This document shows positions 34,910 through 46,699 of a DNA stretch of 64,000 nt, piece after piece. Each line of letters opens with the position of its first letter. Position 1 is the first letter of the stretch. This DNA is from Tyto alba. Taxonomy: Eukaryota; Chordata; Aves; Strigiformes; Tytonidae. Location: positions 3,817,731 through 3,881,730 of the forward strand of contig NW_024881283.1 of the NCBI RefSeq assembly GCF_018691265.1, given 5' to 3'. The notes beneath the pieces are model-generated. The model was not told the origin of the DNA, made no database searches, and saw nothing but the letters and a program-made list of their open reading frames with translations. A program made the position numbers and the translations under genes.

Positions 34910-37480
34910 TTTATCCTTTGCAGGAAATGCACGGAGATACAGCAACACTGGCAACCACACACAGCCTGGCTTGGGCTGTCCTTGCAGTGTCAGGCTGCAG
35001 GGAGATCTTGTGGGATGAGCCGGGCCTCTGAACAGGTCATATCTCTGCAGCTGTCCTGGGCAGGACCTGTGGTCCTGGTGCAGAGCTGCAGGGGCAGAAC
35101 CAGTCCAGCCATCCCACTGGGGCTGTGGAGCAGGGCTACGAGCCTGGGCTGAGATGGGAGGGAGTGTGGCTTGTGGACGGCAGTGCTTCACCTTCCTGCC
35201 CAGCGTGTGGGACCTCCACACCGGGACGTGCCCGGCACTGTGCACAGCCTGGCGAGCAGCGTGGGGCTGGGTTGCCTGTGGCCGTCCGCGCCCCCACACA
35301 ATGTGCAGAGGAGGTGGCATCTGGGGATGCTCTGGGGCAGCACCAAGCCCTGGCCGGCGTCCTCTTCTGCAGCCCACAGGCTGCTCCCACCAGTGACCCC
35401 ATGCTAGCAGCCAGGCCCAGGGGGGCCCTGGGGGCTGTGCTTGGCTCTCGCTTGGCATCGCCTGCCCTGGCCCGATGCCTGTGCCAGCGGAGCCGTGGTG
35501 CCGGCAGGATGCAGCTAATGCCGAAGGGCTCCTGACCAGGAGGCTGACCTGCCTCGGCAGCACACCTCACGTGTCCCAGCATGGTAGAGGCTGTGAGGGC
35601 TGGTCTCTCCACCCCATTGCTCTGGATCCATTTCTGGCCCACAGGGTAGTAACAGAGGGCTGCCAGATCTGGGTGCAGGTTGTACCTGACTGGAGACAGC
35701 GTGGGGTGAAAGAGATGCAGGTGGGAGGAGAATCCTTGGGCTAGAGCAGCGTCAAAGGCAAAGGGATGAAGTCCTGCATCCTGGGGACCAAGCTAGGTCT
35801 GGGTGAGACACAGCGTGCCAGTCTCAGACTGAGCATCAGGCAGGGGCAGCAGGCATCTTCCTCAGACTGCATGGAGGCACGGACCTGCTTGCTGTCAGTG
35901 CTGGGCAGAGGAGGGGGTCCTTGCGCTGAGCCCTGCTGTGGCTCTGCCAAAAGCAGCAAAAGGGAAAGAAGGGAGGAGACGTGGAAGTGCTCAAGCACCA
36001 GTGAGCCTGTAGGCCCTTCCCCCAGGTGGCAAAAATTTTGGAGCCCAGTTCCTTTTCTTTGAGTGCACTTCACATGATATTTTATTTGGAAGAAGGCGAG
36101 AAGATAGGAGTCAGGAGTGGACATGCTTATGCCTGCTGCCAGCTATAATTGGGACTGTCCCAGGGAGCAGGGTGCTGGGACCCCCCCGCCCTGGGCTCTT
36201 GGCTGTCAGGAGGGCTTGGTGGTGCACACCAGCCTCCAGCACGCCTGGACCCTGCTGGGCAGGTCTTGGCTGAGGATGGCAGTGCCCTGCTCCCTGTTCC
36301 TGCCAGTCCCAGCCCAGGCCCGTGGACTGGTGGGCAGCGGGATGGGCAGGCGGAGGAGAAAGGCTCTGCAGGATCAGTAAATCATCACTTTCCCCTTCTC
36401 TGCCCGTTCTCTCTGCCTTTGCACCCCTCCTGTGTGGCTGTGCCCACCCACTCTGTGGTGGATGCAGGAGTTATGCTGGGCATGGTGGTAACAGGGTCAC
36501 TGTGGCTGTGCTGGGCTGTCACTGGAGGTGGGATGGGATTGTTTCCTCCTGTACCTGCCACGGGCTGGCTCTGCCCTGCTGCATCCTCAGCCCCTGAGCA
36601 CCGGGCTGGGTCTGCGCAGGGTAAATGAAGGAGGTGTCCAAGTGAGCACCCAAGCCCCGCAACCAGCTCCCTTGGAGGAGCAGATCTTCACAACAAGATG
36701 CGGAGAAGGTGATGGAAACAGGATTCCTCCTTCTGCAGGGCCCCGGCACAACTCCAGGGCCTTCCCAGGAGCGTGTCCAAGCACCAGGAGAGCTCAACTG
36801 CCCAGAGCAGCCTAGGGCTACCCTGACCCCCATGTCCCTGGGCTGCTCCCAGGAGATGGAGAGGAGGCCTGGGCAGGTCCTGGGGATGGGGGAAGCTGCT
36901 CCATGGGCAGGGGAGAGCTGTGGACAGGCATGGAAGCTTCACTGACTTGTACTTGGGAGCCTGGCATGGTATATCCAGGTGACATGTACAGTGTGAGGGG
37001 AACAAGGCTTTCCTTTGATGCCCTTTCTTGCTGGAAGAAGGTGATTTTAGGCCATGGGAGGGCCACAGTACTGCCTTGGCACTGCAATGAAGGGCAGATA
37101 GTGACCGGAGGGACCCCAGGAGCTGGTCCCTGGCTGCCACCAGGCCACTGCAGAGCCATCCAAAGGCCAAACGTCACACATGGGTGTTCCCAAAACGAGC
37201 AGGAATGGCCTAGAAGGGCTGAGGTCCTGAGGATTGGGGACTTGCCCCAGAACTGAAAAGTGTTTGACCTCCCTCTGCACAGTGCCAGACCAGGGGAGTG
37301 CTGGAAAGGAACTGGGACACCCAGGTCCAGGGGGCTGTGTGGGAAAACTGTCGGAGGGGTGAAGATGGGGCTGGGGGTGGGTTCATGGTGGGATAGGCAA
37401 CAGGCAATCGTGCCCTCCCCCAGCTGTGTGCCTTCCCCGCGCCTCTGGCACCAGCATCTGCCCCTTTGCCCGTGACATGA
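34910..37480. other. gene-free stretch
   Basis: GC-moderate unique sequence with overlapping chance frames on both strands (the largest, 264 codons minus, spans part of the CR1 fragment). No exon supported. Confidence 0.4.
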
Positions 37481-37580
37481 GGACACGGGTGGGCGCTGCC
37501 CTGCCCTCCCCTGCCCCTCGGTCCCGGGGCCCCGAGAGCCACCGGCATCGCTGGAGCGGCGCCGAGCAGCGGAACATCCC

Positions 37581-37594
37581 GTTTCCGTGGCAAC
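37581..37594. promoter_or_regulatory. RFX X-box
   Basis: GTTTCCGTGGCAAC is a near-perfect imperfect-palindrome X-box (consensus GTTNCCATGGNAAC / RYYNYY N1-3 RRNRAC). RFX factors bind it, notably at promoters of cilium genes and MHC class II genes. The site is 28 bp left of the CTCF motif. Confidence 0.65.
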
Positions 37595-37622
37595 CGAGTG
37601 TCTCCTGGCAGTGGGAGCATCC

Positions 37623-37638
37623 CCACCAGAGGGCAGTG
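37623..37638 (+). promoter_or_regulatory. CTCF binding site, forward
   Basis: CCACCAGAGGGCAGTG fits the vertebrate CTCF consensus at all core positions (CCASYAGRKGGCRSYR). The forward orientation on the plus strand would make it a rightward-facing loop anchor in the convergent-CTCF rule. Occupancy cannot be judged from sequence. Confidence 0.7.
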
Positions 37639-37814
37639 GGCACTCGTGGATGCGCCGCGGCCCCGGGGAGGGGCCGGGCTGCGGGGGGGGGGAGCGGGGG
37701 GGCAGCCGGCCCTGCGGCCAGCCCGGGGCCCCGGGGTGGGCTCCCAGCCCTCATCCCTCCGCACCGGAGGCTTCTGCAGCCCGGCGTGGGGAAGGACCCC
37801 CCGGGGATCGGCTG

Positions 37815-40800
37815 CCAGCACCCCACGGGTGACTGGGCTCCTCCTCGGGGCTTCTCTGCTGTGGCCCTGGGGTCAGTGCGGGGACATGGGCCCGCTGGGC
37901 TGGTGGCCATCCTCTCCTCCTCGCGGGTCCTCTGGCTCAGCCGACGGCAGGCACCGACGTTGGCACCTCCAGCGCTGAGTTGTCACCTCCTCCCAGTCCA
38001 CTGCGCTGTTTGCTCATTTAATCTCCCTTTTATTCCTTCTGAAGTGAGACCCACACCACTCTGAGCCCCGCTGCCTCCCATGGACCTTCCCTAAAGCCTC
38101 CCTCGAAACTAAGGTGCTTGATCAGTTATTTCAAGTGAAATCGATGCAGATCAGAGTCTGGGTCGTCCCTCCAGCGGCTCCCAAGGGAGGAGCTCAGGTC
38201 ATCCCAAGGGAGCCACACCATGCTGGAGGGGGCTGACTCCTCTCACGGTGGGGCGAGACCCCTCTCAGCTCCCACAACGCATCTCCAGCTCCATCGTGCT
38301 TTGGCACTGAAGCCATCTGAACCAGTGCCAAAAGCACATCACCACCTCAGTAACGTTGCTAAGACAAGCCCTCTATTTACATATTTTATAGCATTAAATG
38401 TGCACTGCAGCTCACACCACATGCCACAGGGGCTTTGTGTCCCCTCAACAGCAACTCCTCTGCTTGGTGGGGACACCAGCTGTCTCTCCCCATGGGTGAC
38501 CCATCCCTTCTGAAGGAAAACACCAGCAGGATCCCCCATCCTGGGTGTTACAAGGGAGGATGATGACTAATAAACCCTCCTGCTCTCACAGAAAAGCCTG
38601 TTCTGCTCTAGCAGCAGGATGGCCAGGAGCTTTCCCTGCCTTCCAGTCCTGTGCCTTTATATGATGCTGTGCTCAAAATTTCTACCCTTTGCCTGCTTTG
38701 CCAGACCTGGCTGCACTGTCTCCAGTCCCATCATCTCCCAGTGCCTCAGCCTTACTGGGGTGGCTGCGTGTCTGGGTCTGTGGAGGGAAACTGGGGGATC
38801 TCTGCAGTACCTTGTGGCCCATGGCCAGAGGGTGCCTATAATGGACATCACCTGCCTGCATCGGGGAAATGAGGAGACTGGTGTTTTAACCAGACTCTCT
38901 CTGAGTTTGCAAGAGTCAGAGGGAAAGCGTGTGCAGATTTCAGTCCTTTTCTGAATGCAGCTCAGTGCCACAGCATTCCCAGGCTGAGAAGGAGTTTTCC
39001 CCAGTCCCTTGCATGGCTCTGTAGCCTCAGGCACACAAGCACAACAAGAAACATCTGTCCTTCTTTCATGCAATCAGTTTCAATCACTAATAATTATTTC
39101 TCCTCTTCCTTTTTCCTCCTCTGCTGGCTGTTGTCCTAGTGCAGTGTGGAACTACTGGAGACCAGGTATCCACCTGCTCGGTGCCAGGGCTCACACAGCA
39201 TGGGGACACCGAGCCCTGCTTCTTTTTTTCTGACCAGCCTTGGCCAGGGTTTAGGCTTGCTTGGCAGAGCTTGCAGTCTTGGGGATTTTGTTGGAAACCC
39301 CAGCTCTTGGAAGCAGGTGATGGGAGGATCTCAGCTCTTTTTCCTGGATAAAGGCAGTTTCCTTCCTGATGGGGAAGAAAGCTGTGAGTACAGACTGACA
39401 AAGCAAAGGCACCAACATTTCTTACCCTTTTTGGAAGAGATTACCAGGCAGTCCCCTGGGGTTTTGGGGGCCTGATCTGTAGCCCTTGGAGCAATAATTC
39501 ATCTTCTCCCTCTGGAGCAGGCAGGAAAGTGAGGATGGTTTCCTAACACTGCAAGAGAACACAACCCCTGAACCACGCTGTTCTTGTGGCAGGAGCGAGT
39601 GCTCAGCTGGAGGGGTCACCCTCCTGCTTGTGGGCAGATTTTGGTGTCCGCTGTCCCGGGAAGTTCTGCGACCTCAACCCGGGCAGCAGAGCAAAAGCAG
39701 GCTGTGAGGAGCTGGCAGGGCTGGGGCTCGGCGGGCTCTGTGGAGCAGCAGGCTCCGAAATCTCCCTGCTGGGCTCCAGCCATGCTGGCTGCGTTCTGCA
39801 AATGGCAGCGTAACAGGGTGATGTTTGTGTGGCTGGCAAGGCAAGGTGGCAGGTTAGATCTGGGTTTACACTCAGCTTATCGGGTTAGATTTGGGCTTGT
39901 TTTAAACACTGGCAAATGGTGAGCTCCTGGCTCTGAATACCTGTGAAGATGAGACATATATATATTTACGCATCTGTTATTAACCTAAAAATATAACAAA
40001 GTGGCAGATTACCTGTCTTCGATTTTCATGGAAATTCAAGGCTCTGAGTCCTTGCAGAGAATAAAAAAGGACTGATCAACCCTGCAGGTTTCCGGAGATG
40101 GTCCATGCCCAGCTTGTTGGTGCCAATGCAGCACAGGATGACCCTGTGAAATGGGCATGGTGGGAAGAAACCCCCGAGAATGCCCAGTCGGTGTTTGGAT
40201 GTACAGCATTTATCACAGCTCAGCTCTAACCCCACAGCAGGACAGGGGGTATTACACAGGTCTCCCACACCAACTGACAGATCAGGTTCCCCTGCTGCAG
40301 ACAGACAGAGCCCTGGGGAGTCCCAGTCCTTGGCACCCCCTCTTCTGCAAATGATCTCAGTGCCCATCTGAGTGCCTGGCTTCCCACAAGAGGGGAGGAT
40401 CACTCATTTCCAGGGCTGCTGGACCATGTAGTTTGTCCTCCCACCACTGAAATGGCCCCAAGATGTCCTGACAGCACAACTCCCCAAGAGCTTCTTGTGG
40501 TGGCAGGTGGTGAGTATTCACCTCTTCTTTCCAATCTGCTGGGAGAGAAGAACGGGTTCACCCTCAGCGCCTGGCTCCCTTCCAGAGCTGGTCTCTGCTG
40601 GAGCACTCTACAACAGCTCATGGTGTTCCCTGCACAGGTGCATCAGTGCCCACCTCTGGAATCACTGCACTTGGTCATCGAATCGGGTGCATCTTGTCCC
40701 CTACAGCCTTGGCCTGGCAGGGAGATGCTCTCCACGTGCTGTGAGCACCTCAGGGACAGTGGGTACCCGAGCACCAAGCTCTGGGAACTGTTCCTCTTCC

Positions 40801-42035
40801 AGCTCCGCGGCTGCTTGTGTGGTGTCTGGGCATCCCTCTATTTCCATCACCTGGAGCAGATTGCCAGGATTGCTGCAGTTATGGCACCTACCTAACTGGG
40901 CAGCTTTCTCTCTCAACTGGAAATTGTAAGCAAATTATGAACTGCAGTGGTGGCTGAAGGTGAAAGCTGTGCAGAGACACGGGGATCTCTGGGTTGTTCG
41001 TTTACTGCAGGTTTTCATATTTGGGATTTTGCACTCTCATCCTGAGGGAAGACTCCTGGTGCCAGGATGACCTGCTGGCTCTGCTGCCGTGATGTCCAGT
41101 GAGCCTTGCTGCCGTGGCTCTGGGTAAGTCCCTCACCCAGACCCACTGTGGTAATCTTCAGGAGAAGTAACCTTTAGGGTACAGTAGTCTTCTGGAGAAG
41201 AATGGACAGGAAATATTTAACCCACCAGAGCAAGACCTCCTCCCAAACCTACCCATCCATGCCCCCATTGAGAATCCTCATGAAGTGCAGCCTCACCCAC
41301 TTGGAGCCAAGGTGTGCAGAGCTGGGACTCATTCCCACCATCAGAACCCAAAGTGGTGTGCGCAGGCAAAGCCAACCACGCAGGCTGCCTTTCAGGCAGG
41401 CAGCAAAGCACCACCCCTGAAGGTGGTGGCTTGTTTTACCTTAGACACTGTCCTGGCCCTCTCAGAGAGCCTGCCTTGCCCTGGGGATGATGATTTCCCT
41501 TCGCCGGGCTGAACTATCTCTGTCTTTAGGTGACCACAAAGAGACGAATCCCATCCCAACGTACATGCTGAAAGCATCCAGATGGAGAATTAGCGTAGAA
41601 TATCAGATGCTCCTCACGTCTTTCCAGAGAAACCTTTGAGTCATTTGCTCCGAGGCTGTGTGGGTGTGTGGGTATTTGTGCTCATGCACGTGGGCTTGCA
41701 CCTGGCTACTTGTGCAGACAAATTCATCCTGCGCCCATGCGTGCACCCTGTGGGCATACTCAGGCCCCACGTTGTGCCCCTCGATGCTCGGGCACCTGGT
41801 GTGTGTCTGCAGGGAGGGGGTTGCCGAGGAGCATGGGCAGAGCCCTGTGCAGTCGCTGGATTTCCTTGCAGGCAGCAGCAGACGAGGTGAGGCTCCCAGC
41901 GTGGCCACCGTGGCTCTGTGCACTGCTGCTCGCAGAGCAGCGTGCTGCCTGAGCAGAGCAAGCTGGCAGAGACAAGATAACATGCCATGGGGAGCAAAGC
42001 CGCTTGGATCACCTCTAAAATGCCTTATGCGATCA
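37815..42035. other. gene-free stretch
   Basis: Unique sequence of moderate GC, no supported exon or repeat. An (AT)5-type run occurs at about 39957-39967. Confidence 0.4.
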
Positions 42036-42039
42036 GACA

Positions 42040-42420
42040 CTTATCACCTTAAATCCCCAGCTTGTCCTAGGTCACGTACCACAACTGGTCTATTACTAAT
42101 ATCATTAAGATCCCTTTGCTGGCTTCTAAATAATAAGCATAGGCGGGGACACTGTGATTAATGGAGGGCTGATGGATGAAACCCCCTGTCACCATTTAAT
42201 ACCTGTAACAATAGATTCATTAACTAGGATTAGTTTCAGACATAAGCTTTCTATACCCATGGCTATTACTCACTCAGTTCATTAACAGGACAGCATTAGT
42301 TCTGGTACCTTTGAGCTAGAATACATCCTGCATACAAATGATGCCCGGCACTGTAACTTTCAGGAAATCCAAAGACTGTTTATAAAAAGCTGGAATCTCT
42401 TAATTCAAACCTGTCAGCAA
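42040..42420. promoter_or_regulatory. probable conserved noncoding element, TAAT-rich
   Basis: In contrast to its GC-moderate flanks this ~380-bp block is AT-rich and carries at least eight homeodomain-type ATTA/TAAT cores (for example CTATTACTAATATCATTAAG, GTGATTAATGG, ATTCATTAACTAGGATTAG, TTCATTAACAGG). It has no repeat signature, no open frame and no low complexity. Such sequence is typical of enhancers near developmental genes. Conservation is inferred, not seen. Confidence 0.4.
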
Positions 42421-44335
42421 AGGCATTTCTGCTCTCATTTTCTGCATGCCTCATTTCTGAAGGTGAAGGATGGAGGTGATGTGCCAAAATACAGCTTTCC
42501 ACTGCCCCGGCTCTTGCCCTCGGTAGAGACTGCGGGCTGGGCTGGCTGCCCGGGGCGAGCCGTGGGGTGAGCTCTCTGCTTGCCAGGCGCTCACCACGGC
42601 GTGGCACTCTCGTTTCCCAGGAAATAACTCGGGAGAGTTTTACACAGCGATTATTTCCCCGTGCCACCAAATGTGCTTAAAGGCTCTGGCTGTGGGTTGC
42701 TGTGTCCTGAGAATTTATCCACACGCAGCATCCTCCCAGGTTTGGCCAGTCTGTGGGAAGAAGGAAAACACCTTTTTACCATATCTGGTGTGTTTTTAAG
42801 CATATTTCTGCTCATGGTCCCTGGAGACAGGTGGTTGGATACTGCTTGGTGGGTATGTGATGGATGAAGTGGATGGAGGATCTCTGCTGTCTGGAGAAAT
42901 GTGCAACCAAGTGTCTGAAAAGGTGGCTGGGGGAGGCTGAGGTAGCACTGGGTGAGTGCAGTCAAGGAGATGCAGAGACTTTGGGATGTAGCTGGTCAGT
43001 GTGGGATACAAGGGGATGTGTTTGCTGTCCTCACTGATTGTCACACAGGGAAATGCTCCAGCTGCAATTCCCAGATGTTTGCTTAGCCTGGAATTTTGCA
43101 GCGGTGGCTTAGCTGTGATGGGGCATTAGGTGAATGAGACTTCTTGTCTCATCTTGCTTAGCAAGAGAGCAAAGCTACAGGGACATCTGCCTGACTTAGT
43201 TTTCCAGAGGCTCTCCCATGCCTCCTGGTAACTGAGAACCCAAGAGACAGTATTCCAGAGGGGGATGGTTGCACAGGCAGGGTGGGATGTCCTGGCAGGT
43301 GGAGGGCTGAAAAGCCCCTGTGCTTTCGGTGGTCACAGGGTTGGAGCTGAACTTACCCCAGCGTTACAACATTTTCCAGTACTTTTAGATGAGTCCTGTG
43401 CAGGGTAACTAATTCCCTGGCACTGCTCTGGGAGCAAGGACACGGCATCAGCTGCCCCCTCTCAGCACACCGAGGAGCAACGAGAGGTCCCATCGTTTGG
43501 GGCTTAGCTGCTGTGCTCACACAAAGACTGGCTGCAGACAGGATACTCCCCGTGTCAGAAAAGCCATGGAAAAATGTACGTGTATCCAGAAATATTTGAG
43601 AGCTGAAGTCAATCTGCAGGATTTTAGTCTACTGTGGAAAGTGCCTTCTCAGTTTATCATAATAAGTGTGATAAGTTCATTGTTACAGAAAATGCACAAT
43701 ATGTTTGGCCCAAAAAGCAAAATAAGGCTTCTGAGGATGCAAAAGCAAAGCTGAGTACTTACATTTTGATACATTTCAATCTCAGCCTCCTCCCTATTAG
43801 TATGCAGTGCTGAGCCAGGGGGGTAGGAGCTGCGATTTTGCACATATGGAAAGATAGGAAAGATAACCCATTTCCTCCAAGAACATTAACATGGGCTGGA
43901 AGAAATCACTTTGGGATTGAGAGGAACTGGGGTGGGAGGGGGAAGCAGGAGAGATAATTACATTTTATAGATAATCATTTAGATGGCATGAACCAAGACC
44001 ACAAATCCTGGCCCTGTGGTCAGGAGGCAGGAGGGATGCAGGGGCAGCAGCGGGGCTGCAGGGCATCCCTCTGAGCAGGACCCAGGAACCACAGAGAGGA
44101 TGAAGGTCTTTGAAGACGCCGTGTGTGTGTGTGTTTGCAACACAAAGTGGGAATGGTGCATTTGACTAGAGGTTATTTTGAGGGGCAGCTTCAGGTCAAG
44201 TATGGAAAGAAATTAGGAGCTGCGAGCTCTGGTGCACACCAGCTGGCTTGTCCAGCTGCTGGTGAAAAGCGGTTCAACCAGAGTTGCTTGATTTCTCTTG
44301 AGGGCAATGAGGAGTATAGTGTACCCAGGACAGAT
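42420..44335. other. gene-free stretch
   Basis: Unique sequence. A further AT-rich patch at 43,950-43,985 has ATAATTACATTTTATAG and ATAATCATTTAG words. No exon or repeat supported. Confidence 0.4.
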
Positions 44336-44339
44336 TAAT

Positions 44340-45010
44340 CCTGTGCACTGGTCCAGACTGGGACACAACTGGCTGAGCAGCAGGTTACAGAGGACCTGGA
44401 GGTTACGGTGGAGTCTGGACTGAGTGCCAGCCAACAGTGTACGCTCGCTGCACGTGGGGAAAGGTACCATGCTGTGCTGGGCCAGCCAGCAGGTCAGGGG
44501 CAGTTATCCCCTCCACGCAGCATGGGTGAGACTGCAGCTGGAGTACCGTGTCCAGTGCCGGCCCCCCAGTTCAAAAGGGATGTGGGGAAACTGGAGTGAA
44601 GGGATGGTGAGGGGCTTGGGGCACACAAACTGCAAGGAGAGCGGGAGGGAGCTGGGCTGCGTTAGTCTGGGGAAGGGTGAGCTGGTAAGGACCTGCAGCT
44701 ACCTGAAGGGTAGATGCAAAGATGACGGAGCCAAAGTCTTCTTGGCTGTGGCAGACACAATAGCAAGGGGCAGTATCCACAGATTGCAGCTTGGGAGGTT
44801 TGTGTAGAAGGGAAACCTTTTTCCGCAAGAGGCTGGCGCAGTTCAGAAAAGGGTCGCGGTCACGCAGGCATCTCCAGCCTTGGTGAGACTTGGCCAGGCA
44901 AAGCCACGGCTACCCTGATCTAGTCCTGGTGACAATCCTGCTCCGAGAGGGAGGATGGACTGGGACCTCCAGACGCCCCCACCGCCAGCACTGCCGTGAC
45001 TCTGCGGAGG
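44340..45010 (+). repeat. CR1 LINE 3' part, truncated and decayed
   Basis: The order of blocks follows the end of CR1 ORF2 and its 3' UTR: GACCTGGAGGTTACGGTGGA, CAACAGTGTACGCTCGCTGC, CCAGCAGGTCAGGGGCAGTT, GAGACTGCAGCTGGAGTACC ('tggagtactgtgtccag'), ACTACAAG-like TTCAAAAGGGATGTGG, AGCTACCTGAAGGGTAGATG with GATGACGGAGCCAAAG, ATCTAGTCCTGGTGACAATC, and finally GGATGGACTGGGACCTCCAG. A part after the GGAAACTGGAG block is deleted. Stops and frameshifts break the frame throughout. It is the best-preserved LINE in the window. Confidence 0.85.
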
Positions 45011-45365
45011 CTGGGAGCGGTTGGACAGGCAGAGCCGACGAGCCGTGCAGCCAGACACAGCCCTGAGGAGAGCCCACCAGCGGGTACCGGCGTGCCTGCT
45101 CCTGCCGATGTCCCAGCTTGCTCACGGCAGCCAAGCATGGCAGCAAGCACCATGTCCCTCATCTGAACTTGCCGTTAGCCTTCACCAGTACCTGTGGGGA
45201 GGGTGAGGAGCCAGCATGGCTAGATGATGCTCCTGCTTCTCTCTGCCTGGGAGCAAGGAGCCCCTGCTCCATCCCACACAGCAGGCAATCCCGCAAATCA
45301 GCAACAGGAATTTTCTGTAGGGAGCATTTGAATAAAAATGGGAAGAAGGGGTGGTAAGGGATGGA
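45010..45365. other. gene-free stretch
   Basis: Unique sequence between a CR1 and a microsatellite; nothing else seen. Confidence 0.4.
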
Positions 45366-45369
45366 GGAA

Positions 45370-45375
45370 AATATA

Positions 45376-45413
<38 letters not shown>
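45370..45413. repeat. (AT)n microsatellite
   Basis: About 21 AT dinucleotides with one GTGT interruption (45381-45384). Self-complementary, so likely length-polymorphic and cruciform-prone. Confidence 0.95.
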
Positions 45414-45414
<1 letters not shown>

Positions 45415-45415
<1 letters not shown>

Positions 45416-46345
45416 TTTCTTTTTCCACTGTAGATTTCAGATTTTAATCAAAAACCAGAAACAGACTTTGACCATTTTGGCTCATTCTGGTGAAAGACTT
45501 CTCTTGAAAACTGAAACTGCCCATAGAGAATAGAAGCTTGAAAAAACCCCAAAGTTCATCAGCTGTCCAACCACATTTGAGCCACAAACAAGTTTAATAA
45601 GAAAGTGGGAAGAAGTGGTGTGACAATGATGGGAGGGGTGTTGGGATGCATGGCCATGATGGAGAAAGGGGTGGACAAGTGGTGGTCAGGAAGATTTGGG
45701 ACACGCAGAACTGCACTGGGTGGTGTGGGATGCTTCCCAGGGCTGAAGGGTTTGCTCACATCCCATCGCTAGCCGCTGTCCTGTCTGGCTGTGGGAGGCA
45801 CGGGGGGACACTGGATGTGCACAGCGCCAGGGAGAGCGGCTGCGTTGGGTGCCAGGGCAGCAGTGCGGGTTGTCTGAAACAAGAAGTTTCCTAGCACGTG
45901 CATGTTCTTGGTGCACACACACGTCCATGCACATACATGTGTTTATGTACTGAAGGAGGGGCGCAGCTCAGCTGGTTTCACCACTAAAGGGGCAGATACC
46001 AAAGCCAGTGAGAGGAAGGCGACCGTCCCCTCAGAGACTGGGCATGGAGATGAGGGAGGAAGCTCTGGCATCCTACCCCAGCAAGCGCTGCGACACGCAC
46101 GCTTCTGTGAAATGAGCTCAACACTTACTTTTGAGTCTTTGCACGGAAAAGGAAAAGGATCAGAGCCCAGCCATGCCTGTCTCGGATGCAGGTTCACTTG
46201 GAAGCGATGGAAGAAGCGAAGCTCACACCTGACCCTGGTCCTAATCCAAGAAGAGCTGAGGCAAGTCAGAAAGCAGGTCCCACCCATGGTAAGTGGTAGG
46301 TACCCTGTGTTTATGGTAATAACAATAATTTACCCTTCACTATCA
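45415..46345. other. gene-free stretch
   Basis: Unique sequence, with short CA/TG-rich words at about 45,913-45,950. No exon or repeat supported. Confidence 0.4.
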
Positions 46346-46349
46346 CCTT

Positions 46350-46510
46350 CCAGCTGAAGAGCATAAAACCCTTTGCAGGCATTAATTATCATTAGCCTAA
46401 TGACACGGTTGATGAAACGGAGGCTGTGAAAGCTGGAGTGATTCACCCGAGGTCCCAGGGCCCCTGCGGTGGCAGAGGCAGGAGTTACAGGCAGGTCTCC
46501 TTGGTGCGGG
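46350..46510 (+). repeat. MIR SINE, ancient
   Basis: The blocks GAGCATAAAACCCTTTGCAG and GGCATTAATTATC (usual 'gcgctttacatgtattaactcat'), GATGAAACGGAGGCTGTGAA (usual 'gatgaggaaactgaggc'), GTGATTCACCCGAGGTCCCA (usual 'gtaacttgcccaaggtcacac') and GGTGGCAGAGGCAGGAGTTA (usual 'agtggcagagccgggattcga') appear in the order of the mammalian-wide interspersed repeat core and tail. MIRs predate the amniote split and persist in birds at low number. It is flanked by, and includes, TAAT-rich sequence, so it may have been retained as regulatory DNA. Confidence 0.75.
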
Positions 46511-46669
46511 CAGGCTCTGGGCTCGGGGTGGGGGGGACACCAAGAGATTCCTCCTTCGTCTTGGGGCAGCCAGAGGTCAGCTGGCTGGTTGTGGCTGGAG
46601 ATGTGCCACATTCCCACCTCCTCCCTGGGACGCCCTTGCGGGCTGGGGGCTGCTCCCTGGAGGTGGAGT

Positions 46670-46688
46670 GGGTGTGGGTGTGGGTGGG
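46670..46688 (+). repeat. G-quadruplex motif
   Basis: GGGTGTGGGTGTGGGTGGG has four G3 runs with loops of 3, 3 and 1 bases, an optimal quadruplex-forming pattern. Confidence 0.75.
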
Positions 46689-46699
46689 TGAGCAGGCAG

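Larger units (their letters stand above)
37490..37810. promoter_or_regulatory. CpG-rich element with RFX and CTCF sites
   Basis: A compact GC- and CpG-dense block (GGCGCCGAGCAGCGG, GATGCGCCGCGGCC, G runs at 37684-37692 and 37696-37702) that stands out from its flanks. It carries an RFX X-box and a CTCF site in the first third. It could be a small CpG-island promoter, possibly of a ciliary or noncoding transcript, or an insulator. No TATA box and no assured first exon are seen; GT donors after it (CACGG|GTGACT at about 37829) are weak. Confidence 0.5.
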
